Assembly (NCBI GenBank): GCA_036839975.1 | Contig: DAISVU010000003.1 | Location: forward strand, 1 to 64,000 | Reading direction: 5' to 3' | Source: RGIG7111 sp036839975 | GTDB taxonomy: Bacteria; Bacillota; Clostridia; Peptostreptococcales; Anaerovoracaceae | Length of the DNA stretch: 64,000 bases | Part shown: positions 1 to 8,252 of the stretch, piece by piece | How the letters are laid out: every line of letters starts with the position of its first letter | How positions within the stretch are numbered: the stretch's first letter is position 1 | Translations under genes and position numbers: made by a program | The notes under the pieces: model-generated | What the model saw: the letters and a program-made list of their open reading frames with translations, nothing else | The model's database searches: none | Told to the model about the DNA's origin: nothing

Positions 1-62
1 AGGGCTTAAAAACCTTGGATTTTCAACAAAAAACCACTTGATTATATGAGGAGGACATTATT

Positions 63-830
63 ATGAAAAAGAAATTGATTGCACTATTAATGGCATGCGT
101 ATTTGTATTTGCGCTTGCGGGATGCGGTAGCACGGGGACTTCACCTGTAAACGAAAGTGAGACAGCAGACCTTTATAGTTCGCCGGATAATTTTAAGGGT
201 AGGACATTTGAATTTACGGCAAAAGTTTTTGCTACTGATAAAGAAAACAGAATAACTTATTTAAGGGCATGGCATGATATAGATAAATACGGCCAGGACA
301 CTGTCATAATATGTCCGAATACCAAAGAAAGGTTCAATAAAGATGATTATATAAAAGTAGAAGGTATTGTCGATGGTGTGTGTAGTGATAACAAGGTTTT
401 TGGCGGCGCATTAGATGCAGTACAGATAACTGCCAAGTCGGTCAAAAAAATCGGCGTTACTGACGCATTTCCTGCAATTAAGACAGTTGATGTCAAAAAG
501 ACGATAAAGAAGGGTTCTGTAAAAGCAATGCTTAAAAAGGTTGACTGGACAAATAATGAGACAAGACTGTATATGATTATAAAAAACACAGGAAAGAATG
601 ATGTTGATGTATTTCCTGACCAAGGTAAAATAGTGCAAAAGGGCAAGCAGAAAGAAGCTTATTATAATTTTAACTATCCTAATATAAGCAGCGAACTAAA
701 AGGTAGAGCATCGACAGAAGGTGTTGTGGTATTTAAAAAAATAGATAAAAAGAGTTTTACGTATGAATTCACCGGTTACGACAGTAGTTATAATGAACTA
801 AAGTTTAAATATAAGATCAAGGTCAGATAG
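63..830 (+). CDS. Putative lipoprotein with OB-fold-like domain
   Basis: This is a 255-residue exported lipoprotein. A lysine-rich start and hydrophobic stretch end in the lipobox LAGC with the lipidated cysteine at residue 21. Residues about 35-135 look like the small OB-fold domain found in many Firmicutes lipoproteins (tRNA_anti-like). Residues about 145-255 are beta-rich and lysine-rich, resembling an immunoglobulin-like DUF4352-type module. A strong GAGGAGG site precedes the ATG. The gene appears monocistronic, with a hairpin about 30 nt downstream. No enzymatic motif is visible, so the role at the outer face of the membrane is unknown. The lipoprotein call is firm and the domain calls are tentative. 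Confidence 0.8.
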   Translation: MKKKLIALLMACVFVFALAGCGSTGTSPVNESETADLYSSPDNFKGRTFEFTAKVFATDKENRITYLRAWHDIDKYGQDTVIICPNTKERFNKDDYIKVEGIVDGVCSDNKVFGGALDAVQITAKSVKKIGVTDAFPAIKTVDVKKTIKKGSVKAMLKKVDWTNNETRLYMIIKNTGKNDVDVFPDQGKIVQKGKQKEAYYNFNYPNISSELKGRASTEGVVVFKKIDKKSFTYEFTGYDSSYNELKFKYKIKVR

Positions 831-859
831 TCTGCCGTGATTAAAATCATTAAAGGAGT

Positions 860-899
860 ACTACCCATAAAATAAATAATTTTATGGGTAGTGTATGTT
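860..899 (+). terminator. Hairpin downstream of the lipoprotein gene
   Basis: The arm ACTACCCATAAAAT at 860-873 is complementary to ATTTTATGGGTAGT at 879-892, giving a perfect 14-bp stem with a 5-nt loop. A weak T-rich tail (GTATGTTTTG) follows. It is likely a terminator, possibly acting in both directions, lying between the lipoprotein gene and the DUF975 gene. Confidence 0.6.
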
Positions 900-940
900 T
901 TGATACGTAATTTGAGAACGAAAGAAAGGTAATACGGATA

Positions 941-1732
941 ATGGAGCGCATTATAATCACAGAAGAAGCAGCATATTTCAGAGCATGTGCAAGACAGACT
1001 CTGGCAGGTAAATGGACAAAGCCTGTGCTTGCAGTTCTTATAGTAGATGTGTTTATGCAGATACCGACAATGTTTCTGGATTCGTTTTTCAGTGTGAGAG
1101 TCAGGTCGTTAAACGTTATGCTGAAAAATGCGGGTATGTATGAAGATATAATGGCATTCAGTCCGGCAGGAGCAATACTTGAGATTTTTATAGCGGGGGC
1201 ATTTGCTTTTGGGCTTACGGCGTTTTTCATAGCATTTTTCAGGCGTCAGGATGCCGGTACAACACTTGTTTTTTCGGGGTTCGGACGTTTTATTAATACT
1301 CTTGTGCTATTTTTGCTATACATGTTTATCGTTGTTGCAGGTATGATATTGTTTATTGTGCCAGGCGTTATATTTTTTTATAGATACAGTCAGGCATTTT
1401 GCATAATGTGCGATGATCCTAAAAAAAGTCCGATTCAGTGTATGGCTGAGAGCGCATTTTTGATGCGCGGAAACAAAGTAAAACTATTCATCATGCATTT
1501 ATCGTTTGCGGGTTGGGCGATTTTGGCTGTAATCCCCGGTGCAATGACATCTGAAGTATTGGCTAAGATGGGGTTTTACTCAGGTACAGGAATGATCGGA
1601 TTTATATATAAAATTATTATATTTATAGCATCATCCGGAATGTTCTGGGTTGGCGCATACATTAATACGGCGCAGATTGCTTTTTATGATATGCTTACAG
1701 GAAGGTTTAAAAAAGTTCGTTTTCATTATTGA
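941..1732 (+). CDS. DUF975 family integral membrane protein
   Basis: This 263-residue polytopic protein has about five or six hydrophobic segments (near residues 25-50, 80-105, 120-150, 180-205 and 220-250). The order of segments and the internal YRYSQAFCIMCDDP stretch followed by a MAESAFLMRGNK region match the DUF975 family of Firmicutes membrane proteins. The family has no established function. The ATG follows a GAAAGG site. The gene sits alone between two hairpins, so it is probably its own transcription unit. Confidence 0.75.
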   Translation: MERIIITEEAAYFRACARQTLAGKWTKPVLAVLIVDVFMQIPTMFLDSFFSVRVRSLNVMLKNAGMYEDIMAFSPAGAILEIFIAGAFAFGLTAFFIAFFRRQDAGTTLVFSGFGRFINTLVLFLLYMFIVVAGMILFIVPGVIFFYRYSQAFCIMCDDPKKSPIQCMAESAFLMRGNKVKLFIMHLSFAGWAILAVIPGAMTSEVLAKMGFYSGTGMIGFIYKIIIFIASSGMFWVGAYINTAQIAFYDMLTGRFKKVRFHY

Positions 1733-1755
1733 AAACAGCATACTGGCTTACAACA

Positions 1756-1794
1756 AAAAAGGTCCTGTTCAAGTCATTCCGGTTGGACCTTTTT
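1756..1794 (+). terminator. Rho-independent terminator after the DUF975 gene
   Basis: AAAAAGGTCC at 1756-1765 pairs with GGACCTTTTT at 1785-1794. The run of A before and T after makes it a plausible bidirectional terminator. Confidence 0.8.
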
Positions 1795-2114
1795 AAGAGA
1801 TTTGTTTGGTTGTATTATTCGAAAAGGAATAATGATTGTATTATGAGTCTTTTATGAGTACATTTTAAAGCATATTCTTGAAATATAACTGAAAGAAAGA
1901 TATTTATTGCAGTTTATATTTTTGAGGAGAGTGAACGGGAGCGTTTTAACTGTATACAATGTTTTGTTCCAAAATAAAAACAAAAACTTGAAATATAATG
2001 GGAAATTGGATTATACTTATGACTATGATGAAGTATAATCGATTACATTAAATATATTGAAGTGTATTTTGATTCCATATTCAAATAAATTTTTTATATA
2101 AAGGAGCGAGTCTT
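1795..2114. other. AT-rich intergenic stretch
   Basis: No open frame with a convincing start lies here. The stretch is very AT-rich and contains one good promoter, listed separately, and the ribosome binding site AAGGAG of the acetyltransferase gene at its end. The sequence CTTGAAATATAA occurs twice, near 1878 and near 1987. The second copy includes the -35 hexamer of the listed promoter. Confidence 0.6.
1988..2017 (+). promoter_or_regulatory. Putative sigma-A promoter for the acetyltransferase gene
   Basis: TTGAAA at 1988-1993 is followed after 18 nt by TATACT at 2012-2017. The start codon is about 100 nt downstream, so a leader of roughly 90 nt is implied. Both hexamers are good matches to consensus, but the whole region is AT-rich. 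Confidence 0.5.
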
Positions 2115-2546
2115 ATGAAATTCAAGGATGCGACTATGGAAGATTATGATGTGGCATTTGACTATATCGTTAAACTTTGGACCTATAACACTTATGACAA
2201 AGACGAGATAAGGGAAGTATATAGGGAAGTTTTGGCAGACGAAAACAGTTTTGCTTTTTTCCTTATGGATGATGACGGCAGATATCACGGTTTTTGTCAT
2301 GGAGATTATTTTTTGACATTTTGGATGTCAGGTCTGACCTGCTATGTTTCAAGTATAATAAGCAATGAGGATGAAAGAGGAATGGGCTATGGCTGGATGC
2401 TTATGGACCATGCGGTTGAACTGGCAAAGGCAAGAGGCTGCAAGGCTGTTACACTGGAGTCAGGCACACCGCGTACAGATGCTCACGAATTCTATAAAAA
2501 ATATGGATTTGAAATGGGCTGCTACGGATTCGATAAAAATCTGTGA
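2115..2546 (+). CDS. GNAT family N-acetyltransferase
   Basis: This 143-residue protein matches the GNAT fold in length and layout. The acetyl-CoA loop is near residues 88-100 in the stretch EDERGMGYGWMLMDHA, which corresponds to the family pattern R/Q-x-x-G-x-G/A. It is followed by a helix, a strand (KAVTLESG), and the terminal HEFYKKYGFE motif typical of small-molecule GNATs. It would transfer an acetyl group to an amine, but the substrate cannot be read from the sequence. The ATG follows AAGGAGCGAG. The gene is monocistronic, bounded by a promoter and a terminator. Confidence 0.85.
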   Translation: MKFKDATMEDYDVAFDYIVKLWTYNTYDKDEIREVYREVLADENSFAFFLMDDDGRYHGFCHGDYFLTFWMSGLTCYVSSIISNEDERGMGYGWMLMDHAVELAKARGCKAVTLESGTPRTDAHEFYKKYGFEMGCYGFDKNL

Positions 2547-2639
2547 TGTCATCTGAAAAAATCAAATAATATGCCGAATAAACACAACAGGAAGATCATG
2601 AGGAGTAATCTTTGCTTTTTATTATCAAGTGTTATTAGT

Positions 2640-2678
2640 AAAAGTCGCGTGCTTTATAAAGAAACCTGCGGCTTTTTT
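2640..2678 (+). terminator. Rho-independent terminator
   Basis: AAAAGTCGC at 2640-2648 pairs (one G-T wobble) with GCGGCTTTT at 2668-2676 and is followed by more T. It lies about 95 nt after the acetyltransferase stop. Confidence 0.7.
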
Positions 2679-2806
2679 CTTGTGAAGGGAGCCTGCATTT
2701 AATTGAAAAGTTTTTTAAAAGTATTTAAGTCTTATTTAAGGAGTACAAAGTATGTTATTATATATGAGTTGTGTGTAACAAAACAAGGATCTTGAAAGGA
2801 GTAGAG

Positions 2807-3490
2807 ATGATACTGGAAAGAAGCGATAAGATAGATATAGATATCGATTCTGTGCCAATGCCGCTGAGAGATATCGCAGCAGAAGCACAGTGGTTCATCA
2901 AGATGAGAAACAGATATCGTTCAGCAATAAAAGAAGTCAGCACAAAATTAGAAATACTGGATGATGAATTTCAAATGAAAAACAACTACACGCCCATACA
3001 TCACATGGAAAGCCGTGTAAAGTCAGTCCAGAATATAATGGAAAAACTTCAGCGCAAAGGATTCGATATCAGTAAGGATTCAGTTAGAAAGCTTACTGAT
3101 ATAGCAGGTATAAGGGTTATATGCAACTATATAAATGATGTTTATGATGTTTCGGAACTCCTTATAAAGCAGGATGATATCGACCTTATAAGAAAGCGCG
3201 ATTATATAGCAAACCCTAAGAAGAGTGGATACCGAAGCCTGCATCTGATAGTGACTGTGCCGATATTTTTGACAGAGAGTGTGGAAGTTCTGCCTGTAGA
3301 AATACAATTCAGGACTATAGCAATGGACACTTGGGCAAGTCTGGAACATGAGCTTAAGTATAAAAACAAAGGTGATCTGAGTGAAGATGCTCAGATGGAA
3401 CTGATCGCATGTGCGAATGATCTTGCAGACATAGATCAGAGAATGCAACGTATACATAAGATGGCAGATGGCATAATCCGCGAGCTGTAG
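2807..3490 (+). CDS. Small alarmone synthetase (GTP pyrophosphokinase, RelQ/SasB-like)
   Basis: This single-domain RelA/SpoT synthetase of 227 residues would transfer pyrophosphate from ATP to GTP or GDP, making (p)ppGpp. Visible family features are HHMESRVKS (about 61-69), the DIAGIRVIC strand (93-101), NPKKSGYRSLH (131-141) and the catalytic EIQFRT motif (163-168). There is no HD hydrolase, TGS or ACT domain, and the length fits stand-alone RelQ/RelP enzymes rather than full RelA. I chose the ATG at 2807 because AAAGGAG lies 6 nt upstream. A longer in-frame GTG at 2771 has no such site. Stand-alone synthetases respond mainly by transcription, often to cell-wall or stationary stress. A terminator follows at once. 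Confidence 0.88.
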   Translation: MILERSDKIDIDIDSVPMPLRDIAAEAQWFIKMRNRYRSAIKEVSTKLEILDDEFQMKNNYTPIHHMESRVKSVQNIMEKLQRKGFDISKDSVRKLTDIAGIRVICNYINDVYDVSELLIKQDDIDLIRKRDYIANPKKSGYRSLHLIVTVPIFLTESVEVLPVEIQFRTIAMDTWASLEHELKYKNKGDLSEDAQMELIACANDLADIDQRMQRIHKMADGIIREL

Positions 3491-3516
3491 CAGATCGTTT
3501 TACGGGATCTGTTTTT
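3491..3516 (+). terminator. Rho-independent terminator after the alarmone synthetase
   Basis: CAGATC at 3491-3496 pairs with GATCTG at 3506-3511, followed by TTTTT. It begins directly after the stop codon. Confidence 0.65.
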
Positions 3517-3689
3517 AGGCATTTTAATTACATCAAGAAGGTATCAAACTGTAAAAAACTGCAGCTTGTACAGAAAGTCTTTTGATAAAGAAAGCATTTA
3601 AGAAAAAGTTGTATCTTGAAATTCAGAGGGGATCAAGCGATGTCGGATTAATGTGACAGGTGTGCTTTTGCGAGTTTTATCCCAATATC

Positions 3690-3718
3690 TTGAAAAACTC
3701 CTGTTATTAATGTATGAT
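3690..3718 (+). promoter_or_regulatory. Strong sigma-A promoter of the amino-acid ABC operon
   Basis: TTGAAA at 3690-3695, a 17-nt spacer, and TATGAT at 3713-3718 stand about 45 nt before the start codon of the binding protein. This is one of the best consensus promoters in the window. Confidence 0.7.
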
Positions 3719-3762
3719 AATCAAGTCATTATTGCAATATTATTCGTTTGGAGGAAACAATT

Positions 3763-4548
3763 ATGAAAAAGTTTGCGAAGTTGGCAATTGTACTGGCGTT
3801 GGCACTGACACTTGTGATTGGTGTTACCGCATGTGGTTCCGATGATGAGAAGACCGATAAGACTTATGTCGCAGCTATGGAAGCTACATTCCCGCCATTT
3901 GATACTACAAATAAAGACGGCGACCTGGATGGATTTGACTATGCTCTTATAAATGCTATCGCAAAAGATCAGGGGCTTAAAGTGGAGTGGAAAAAAATGG
4001 AGTTTGATGGGCTTATCCCGGCACTGAAGTCAGGAAATATAGATATAATAGCATCGGGTCTTTCGATAACTGATGAGAGAAAAGAAGAAGTGGATTTTTC
4101 CGATTCGTATTATGACTCGGGACTGCTTGTAGCTGTAATTAAAGACAGCAAGATCACATCTATTGATGATCTCGGCAAGAACAGTATAGTCGGAGTACAG
4201 ATAGGAACTTCCGGTGCAAAGAAAGCTGAATCATTAAAGAAGGACGGGAAAATTGGTAAAGTAAAGACCTACAACGGTCTTGATGTTGCATTCAAGGATC
4301 TTGAAAATGGAGGCATCGACGCTATCATAAATGATAAGCCCGTGACGGATAATTACGTAAGCAAGAGTTCGGATAAAGTCAAGACTGTTGGTGATGTTAT
4401 AGATGCCGACTCATACGGTATAGCTGTAAAGAAGGGCGAAACCGCACTGCTTGAAAAGATAAATGCAGGTCTTAAGAATCTCAAGGATAACGGCAAGTAT
4501 GATGAGCTTATAAAGAAGCTTGATACTTGGAAGCAAAAGGATAAATAA
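3763..4548 (+). CDS. Polar amino-acid ABC transporter, substrate-binding lipoprotein
   Basis: This 261-residue extracellular binding lipoprotein has a signal peptide ending in VTAC with the lipid-carrying cysteine at residue 24. The mature part shows the family-3 solute-binding fold: an EATFPPFDTTN start, LDGFDYALINAIA, then FDGLIPALKSGNIDIIASGLSIT, and VGVQIGTSGA. It captures a polar amino acid (glutamine, arginine, cystine or similar; not resolvable here) and delivers it to the permease encoded next. The start at 3763 is supported by GGAGG 8 nt upstream; an in-frame TTG at 3748 is less likely. A hairpin separates it from the permease, which should favour excess binding protein. Confidence 0.9.
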   Translation: MKKFAKLAIVLALALTLVIGVTACGSDDEKTDKTYVAAMEATFPPFDTTNKDGDLDGFDYALINAIAKDQGLKVEWKKMEFDGLIPALKSGNIDIIASGLSITDERKEEVDFSDSYYDSGLLVAVIKDSKITSIDDLGKNSIVGVQIGTSGAKKAESLKKDGKIGKVKTYNGLDVAFKDLENGGIDAIINDKPVTDNYVSKSSDKVKTVGDVIDADSYGIAVKKGETALLEKINAGLKNLKDNGKYDELIKKLDTWKQKDK

Positions 4549-4566
4549 TACGGAAAAATAAATAGA

Positions 4567-4610
4567 ACAGAAAAGGTTTGCGATGCTGCAAACCTTTTCT
4601 GTCAGTTTTT
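4567..4610 (+). terminator. Intra-operon attenuator hairpin
   Basis: ACAGAAAAGGTTTGC at 4567-4581 is perfectly complementary to GCAAACCTTTTCTGT at 4588-4602, and CAGTTTTT follows. It stands between the binding-protein and permease genes, whose order and spacing otherwise indicate one operon. Partial termination here would give more binding protein than membrane components. Confidence 0.8.
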
Positions 4611-4627
4611 ATATAGGAGGAAAGTGA

Positions 4628-5305
4628 TTGGAAAAATTTTGGACAGGGCTTCAGCACGCACTTTCAGGTGTAGGGACAACTCTTACAATCACAGGAGTAG
4701 CGGTCATAATTGGTGTGGCAATGGGATTGCTCGTTGCACTTATGAAATTATCAAAGCACATTATTCCTCGAGCAATAGGATCTGTATATGTCGAAATAAT
4801 CAGAGGCACGCCGTTCATAGTGCAGGCAATTATCTGGTATGCGGCAGTTCCGGAATTACTGCAGCTGTGCGGATTTGACTTTACATGGAGAGATCATGAG
4901 ATCTATTGTGGATTTATTGCAAGCGGGATAAACAGCTCGGCATATGTTGCGGAAATAATACGTGCAGGTCTTCAGGCGATAGATAAGGGTCAGATAGAAG
5001 CATCGCGATCACTCGGACTCTCACCTTTCAAGACCATGAGATATGTTGTTATCCCTCAGGCCACGCGCATAATTCTCCCTGCATTGGGAAATGAATTCAT
5101 AACGTTAATAAAGGAAACGGCTGTTCTTTCTGTGATTACAGTCGAAGAGATCACCAGGAAAGGTGTTCTTTATGCTGCGCAGGCATATGCTGTGTATCCG
5201 GCGTATATCGGTGTAGCTTTGACATATCTTTGTCTGACCATACCTCTTTCGAGGATAATGGTTTATATGGAAAGGAGGATGGCAGTAAGTGATAGAAGTA
5301 GTTGA
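4628..5305 (+). CDS. Polar amino-acid ABC transporter, permease
   Basis: This 225-residue inner-membrane permease belongs to the HisM/GlnP (His/Glu/Gln/Arg/opine) family. The N-terminal half carries the first transmembrane helices and the conserved VEIIRGTPFIVQ segment. The cytoplasmic EAA loop, EASRSLGLSPFKTMRYVVIP, at about residues 125-145 contacts the ATPase. It translocates the amino acid across the membrane. The start is TTG at 4628, chosen because AGGAGG ends 7 nt before it and the N-terminus from that codon matches the family. The end overlaps the ATPase gene by 17 nt. Confidence 0.88.
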   Translation: MEKFWTGLQHALSGVGTTLTITGVAVIIGVAMGLLVALMKLSKHIIPRAIGSVYVEIIRGTPFIVQAIIWYAAVPELLQLCGFDFTWRDHEIYCGFIASGINSSAYVAEIIRAGLQAIDKGQIEASRSLGLSPFKTMRYVVIPQATRIILPALGNEFITLIKETAVLSVITVEEITRKGVLYAAQAYAVYPAYIGVALTYLCLTIPLSRIMVYMERRMAVSDRSS

Positions 5306-6011
5306 TCTTTATAAATACTTCGGCAGTCTTCAGGTTCTCAACGGTATAACCACTAAGGTTGATGAAGGGGAAGTCGTATGTATAGTCGGTCCGTCTGGTT
5401 CAGGGAAAAGTACATTTTTGAGGTGCTTGAGTCTGTTGGAGGAACCAACAAAGGGCGATATCATAATAGATGGGCAAAAGATAAATGAAAAAGGTGTGGA
5501 TTTAAACAAAGTCAGAGAAAAACTCGGCATGGTATTTCAGAATTTTAACCTTTTTCCGCATATGACGACATTTCGTAATATCACATTTGCACCTGTACAG
5601 ACGGGCAGGATGAGTAAAGCAGATGCAGAGAGCAAGGCGAAGGAACTTCTGACACGCGTTGGACTTTCAGATAAAACGGATGTTTATCCTACGGCACTTT
5701 CCGGCGGTCAGAAGCAGCGCGCTGCGATTGCAAGGGCACTTGCAATGGATCCTGAAGTAATGCTGTTCGATGAGCCGACTTCAGCTCTGGATCCCGAGAT
5801 GGTGGGAGAGGTGCTTGATGTAATGAAAGTGCTTGTTAAGGGTGGCATGACGATGGTTATTGTAACACATGAGATGGGATTTGCAAGAGAAGTGGCAGAT
5901 CGTATCGTATTCATAGATGAAGGTGTGATAGTAGAAGAGGGAACTCCGGAAAAAATATTTGATAATACCAAAAGCCGTAGGGCAAAAGAGTTTTTCAGCA
6001 AAGTGCTTTAA
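5289..6011 (+). CDS. Polar amino-acid ABC transporter, ATP-binding protein
   Basis: This 240-residue cytoplasmic ATPase (GlnQ/HisP type) powers the importer. Motifs in order are Walker A GPSGSGKST (33-41), Q-loop VFQNFNLFPH, signature LSGGQKQR (about 137-144), Walker B VMLFDEP (156-162), the D-loop SALDP and the switch histidine in VTHEM. The start is GTG at 5289, inside the permease gene, preceded by AGGAGG at 5273-5278. The overlap suggests translational coupling. Length and motifs are complete, so it should be functional. Confidence 0.92.
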   Translation: MIEVVDLYKYFGSLQVLNGITTKVDEGEVVCIVGPSGSGKSTFLRCLSLLEEPTKGDIIIDGQKINEKGVDLNKVREKLGMVFQNFNLFPHMTTFRNITFAPVQTGRMSKADAESKAKELLTRVGLSDKTDVYPTALSGGQKQRAAIARALAMDPEVMLFDEPTSALDPEMVGEVLDVMKVLVKGGMTMVIVTHEMGFAREVADRIVFIDEGVIVEEGTPEKIFDNTKSRRAKEFFSKVL

Positions 6012-6057
6012 TCGTTGCCTTTAATATGTATTAGCAAATACCTTAAACGAATGCAAA

Positions 6058-6756
6058 TCAGACTTCTTCTGAAAACAGTATATATTCCATGTTGTTCAGA
6101 TCCTTTATGATCGCATCGTGTTTTTTCTTCTTTGTGCATTTTATTGTCATTAGAAGAGGAAGCGATTCTTTAAAAAGTGGAGTTGTGCTGCTCAAGGTTT
6201 TTTCTATTATGCGTATTTCGTTATCGTGCATATAATTCATAAGGTCTTTTAGTCCTTGCATTGAGCTGATTTCTACGTAAAGATCAATGCGCATGGAGTG
6301 GCGAAGAAATGCATATTCAACTTTAGGAAGGATTGCAAGACATATGTATATTATGACAGCAGCAATAACCGCTCCACTGTAAAATCCGATACCTACGGCA
6401 AGTCCGAGACATGCTGATGCCCAAAGTCCTGCAGCAGTTGTAAGACCTTTGATTTTATGACTGCCTGTAACCAGTATAGTTCCAACGCCGAGAAATCCAA
6501 CGCCGGTTATTACCTGTGCTCCCAGCCTTGCCGGATCATGCGTGCCTTCAAAGACATTGCATATGTACTGATTTGTCAGCATGGCAAGCGCCGCGCCTAC
6601 ACAGACGAGTATGTGTGTCCTGAATCCGGCAAACTGTCCGCGAATACCTCGTTGAAGGCCTATGATGCCTCCGAGGATTACTGCAAGGAGAAGCCTCAGG
6701 ACTACTGAAAATATATTCAAATCGTAAAAATGAGCAGGCAGATTAAATGTAATCAT
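6058..6756 (-). CDS. MgtC/SapB family membrane protein
   Basis: This 232-residue protein has the MgtC N-terminal membrane domain. LAVILGGIIGLQRG and QFAGFRTHILVCVGAALAML are hallmark segments, followed by GVGFLGVGTILV and LTTAAGLWASACLGLAVG. Residues about 150-232 form a soluble ACT-like C-terminal domain. Family members are linked to magnesium limitation, membrane potential and intracellular survival; the biochemical activity is not settled. It runs opposite to the ABC operon. Its start has an AAAGGAG-type site on the minus strand. I see no magnesium riboswitch in the 125 nt upstream. Confidence 0.85.
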   Translation of the reverse strand: MITFNLPAHFYDLNIFSVVLRLLLAVILGGIIGLQRGIRGQFAGFRTHILVCVGAALAMLTNQYICNVFEGTHDPARLGAQVITGVGFLGVGTILVTGSHKIKGLTTAAGLWASACLGLAVGIGFYSGAVIAAVIIYICLAILPKVEYAFLRHSMRIDLYVEISSMQGLKDLMNYMHDNEIRIIEKTLSSTTPLFKESLPLLMTIKCTKKKKHDAIIKDLNNMEYILFSEEV

Positions 6757-6881
6757 TTTTGTCTCCTTTGTGTTGCATATATTGTTTCAATTATCTGTAT
6801 CGACGTGTTTCTCGGGATATTTACAATATTATAACACAGGCGGCGTAAAAATACCGTATGGAAGTAATTTTCAAACAGCAG

Positions 6882-8252
6882 TTACATATTGCTTTTTTTT
6901 ATGTTTTCAAGCTGTTCTTTAACACTGTTAAATGAAGTTGAGCCTTTTGATTTCTTGGCTTCTATACAGTTCCTTATAGAAATTGCATCATATATGTCTT
7001 CCTCGAACTTTTTTGAAAAATTCTTGAATTCATCAAGGCTCATATCATCGATAGCAATGCCTTTTTTTATGCAGTACAGAACAATTTTCCCTATGATCTC
7101 ATGGCAGTCGCGAAAAGGTACGCCCTTGCATACAAGGTAGTCAGCGGCATCTGTCGCATTCATATACCCGTATTTTGCGGCGTGTGCCATATTTTCTTCA
7201 TTTATGTGCATAGATGTGAGCATATCTGTAAATATATTTATCGAATCTTTAAGTGTATCGCCTGCATCAAATACCGGGGGTTTATCTTCTTGCAGATCTT
7301 TGTTATAGGCGAGCGGCAAACCTTTGGTTATCGTAAAGAGCGTAATCATATCTCCATAGACTCGGCCTGTCTTGCCGCGTATGAGTTCTGCCATGTCGGG
7401 GTTTTTCTTTTGCGGCATAATGCTGCTGCCGGTTGCAAACGAATCGTCTATTTCAACAAATGAAAATTCAACACTGCTCCAATTTATGATTTCTTCGCAG
7501 AATCTTGAAAGATGCATCATTGTAATAGAGCATGCGCTTAAAAACTCGAGCGCATAGTCTCTATCTGCAACGGCATCCATAGCATTTGGACATATGCCAT
7601 TAAAGCCAAGCTCTGACGCAAGGAATTCACGGTCAGTTTCATATGTAGTTCCGGCAAGCGCTCCCGAGCCCAGAGGGCAACAGTCCATGCGGGCCAAACA
7701 ATCGTTGAATCTGCTTTTGTCGCGTTTAAACATCTGATAATATGCGAGCATGTGGTAAGCAAGCGTTATTGGCTGTGCACGCTGGAGGTGCGTATAACCG
7801 GGGATGATTGTGTTTTGGTGCTGATCTGCCATGTCGGCAAGTGCTGCAAGCAGCTTTTCTAAACAGGCTTCTATCTCGGAAATGTCTTCTTTCATGTAGA
7901 GCCTCATATCTACTGCAATCTGATCGTTTCTGCTTCTTGCGGTATGCAGTTTTTTACCGGTATCACCGATGCGTTGTGTCAGTATCGTCTCAATATTCAT
8001 GTGTATATCTTCATTTTCGATTGAAAATTCGATATTTCCATTTTCTATGTCTGTCAATATCTCCTTTAGTGTATTGACAATTAGCGACGATTCTTCCGCT
8101 GTTATTATACCTTGGCATCCCAGCATCTTTGCGTGTACTATGCTGGCTGTTATGTCCTGTTTGTAAAGCCTGCGGTCAAATCCGATTGAGGCATTGAATT
8201 CATCAGCGGATGAAGTCGCCTCCTTTGAGAACCTTCCTTTCCAAAGCTTCAT
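6882..8252 (-). CDS. argH: Argininosuccinate lyase
   Basis: This cytoplasmic enzyme cleaves argininosuccinate to arginine and fumarate, the last step of arginine synthesis. At 456 residues it is full length. Family marks are the N-terminus MKLWKGRFSKE, HTARSRNDQIAVDMRLY, the GYTHLQRAQPITLAYH helix carrying the active-site histidine, and the fumarase-superfamily signature GSSIMPQKKNPD with the catalytic serine loop. A GGAGGAG site lies upstream on the minus strand. Its first 50 nt overlap the end of argG, so the two are co-transcribed and probably translationally coupled. Confidence 0.95.
   Translation of the reverse strand: MKLWKGRFSKEATSSADEFNASIGFDRRLYKQDITASIVHAKMLGCQGIITAEESSLIVNTLKEILTDIENGNIEFSIENEDIHMNIETILTQRIGDTGKKLHTARSRNDQIAVDMRLYMKEDISEIEACLEKLLAALADMADQHQNTIIPGYTHLQRAQPITLAYHMLAYYQMFKRDKSRFNDCLARMDCCPLGSGALAGTTYETDREFLASELGFNGICPNAMDAVADRDYALEFLSACSITMMHLSRFCEEIINWSSVEFSFVEIDDSFATGSSIMPQKKNPDMAELIRGKTGRVYGDMITLFTITKGLPLAYNKDLQEDKPPVFDAGDTLKDSINIFTDMLTSMHINEENMAHAAKYGYMNATDAADYLVCKGVPFRDCHEIIGKIVLYCIKKGIAIDDMSLDEFKNFSKKFEEDIYDAISIRNCIEAKKSKGSTSFNSVKEQLENIKKSNM

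Noticed and set aside
2771..2806. GTG start extending the alarmone synthetase by 12 residues
   Set aside because: It lacks a ribosome binding site, whereas AAAGGAG sits correctly before the ATG at 2807.
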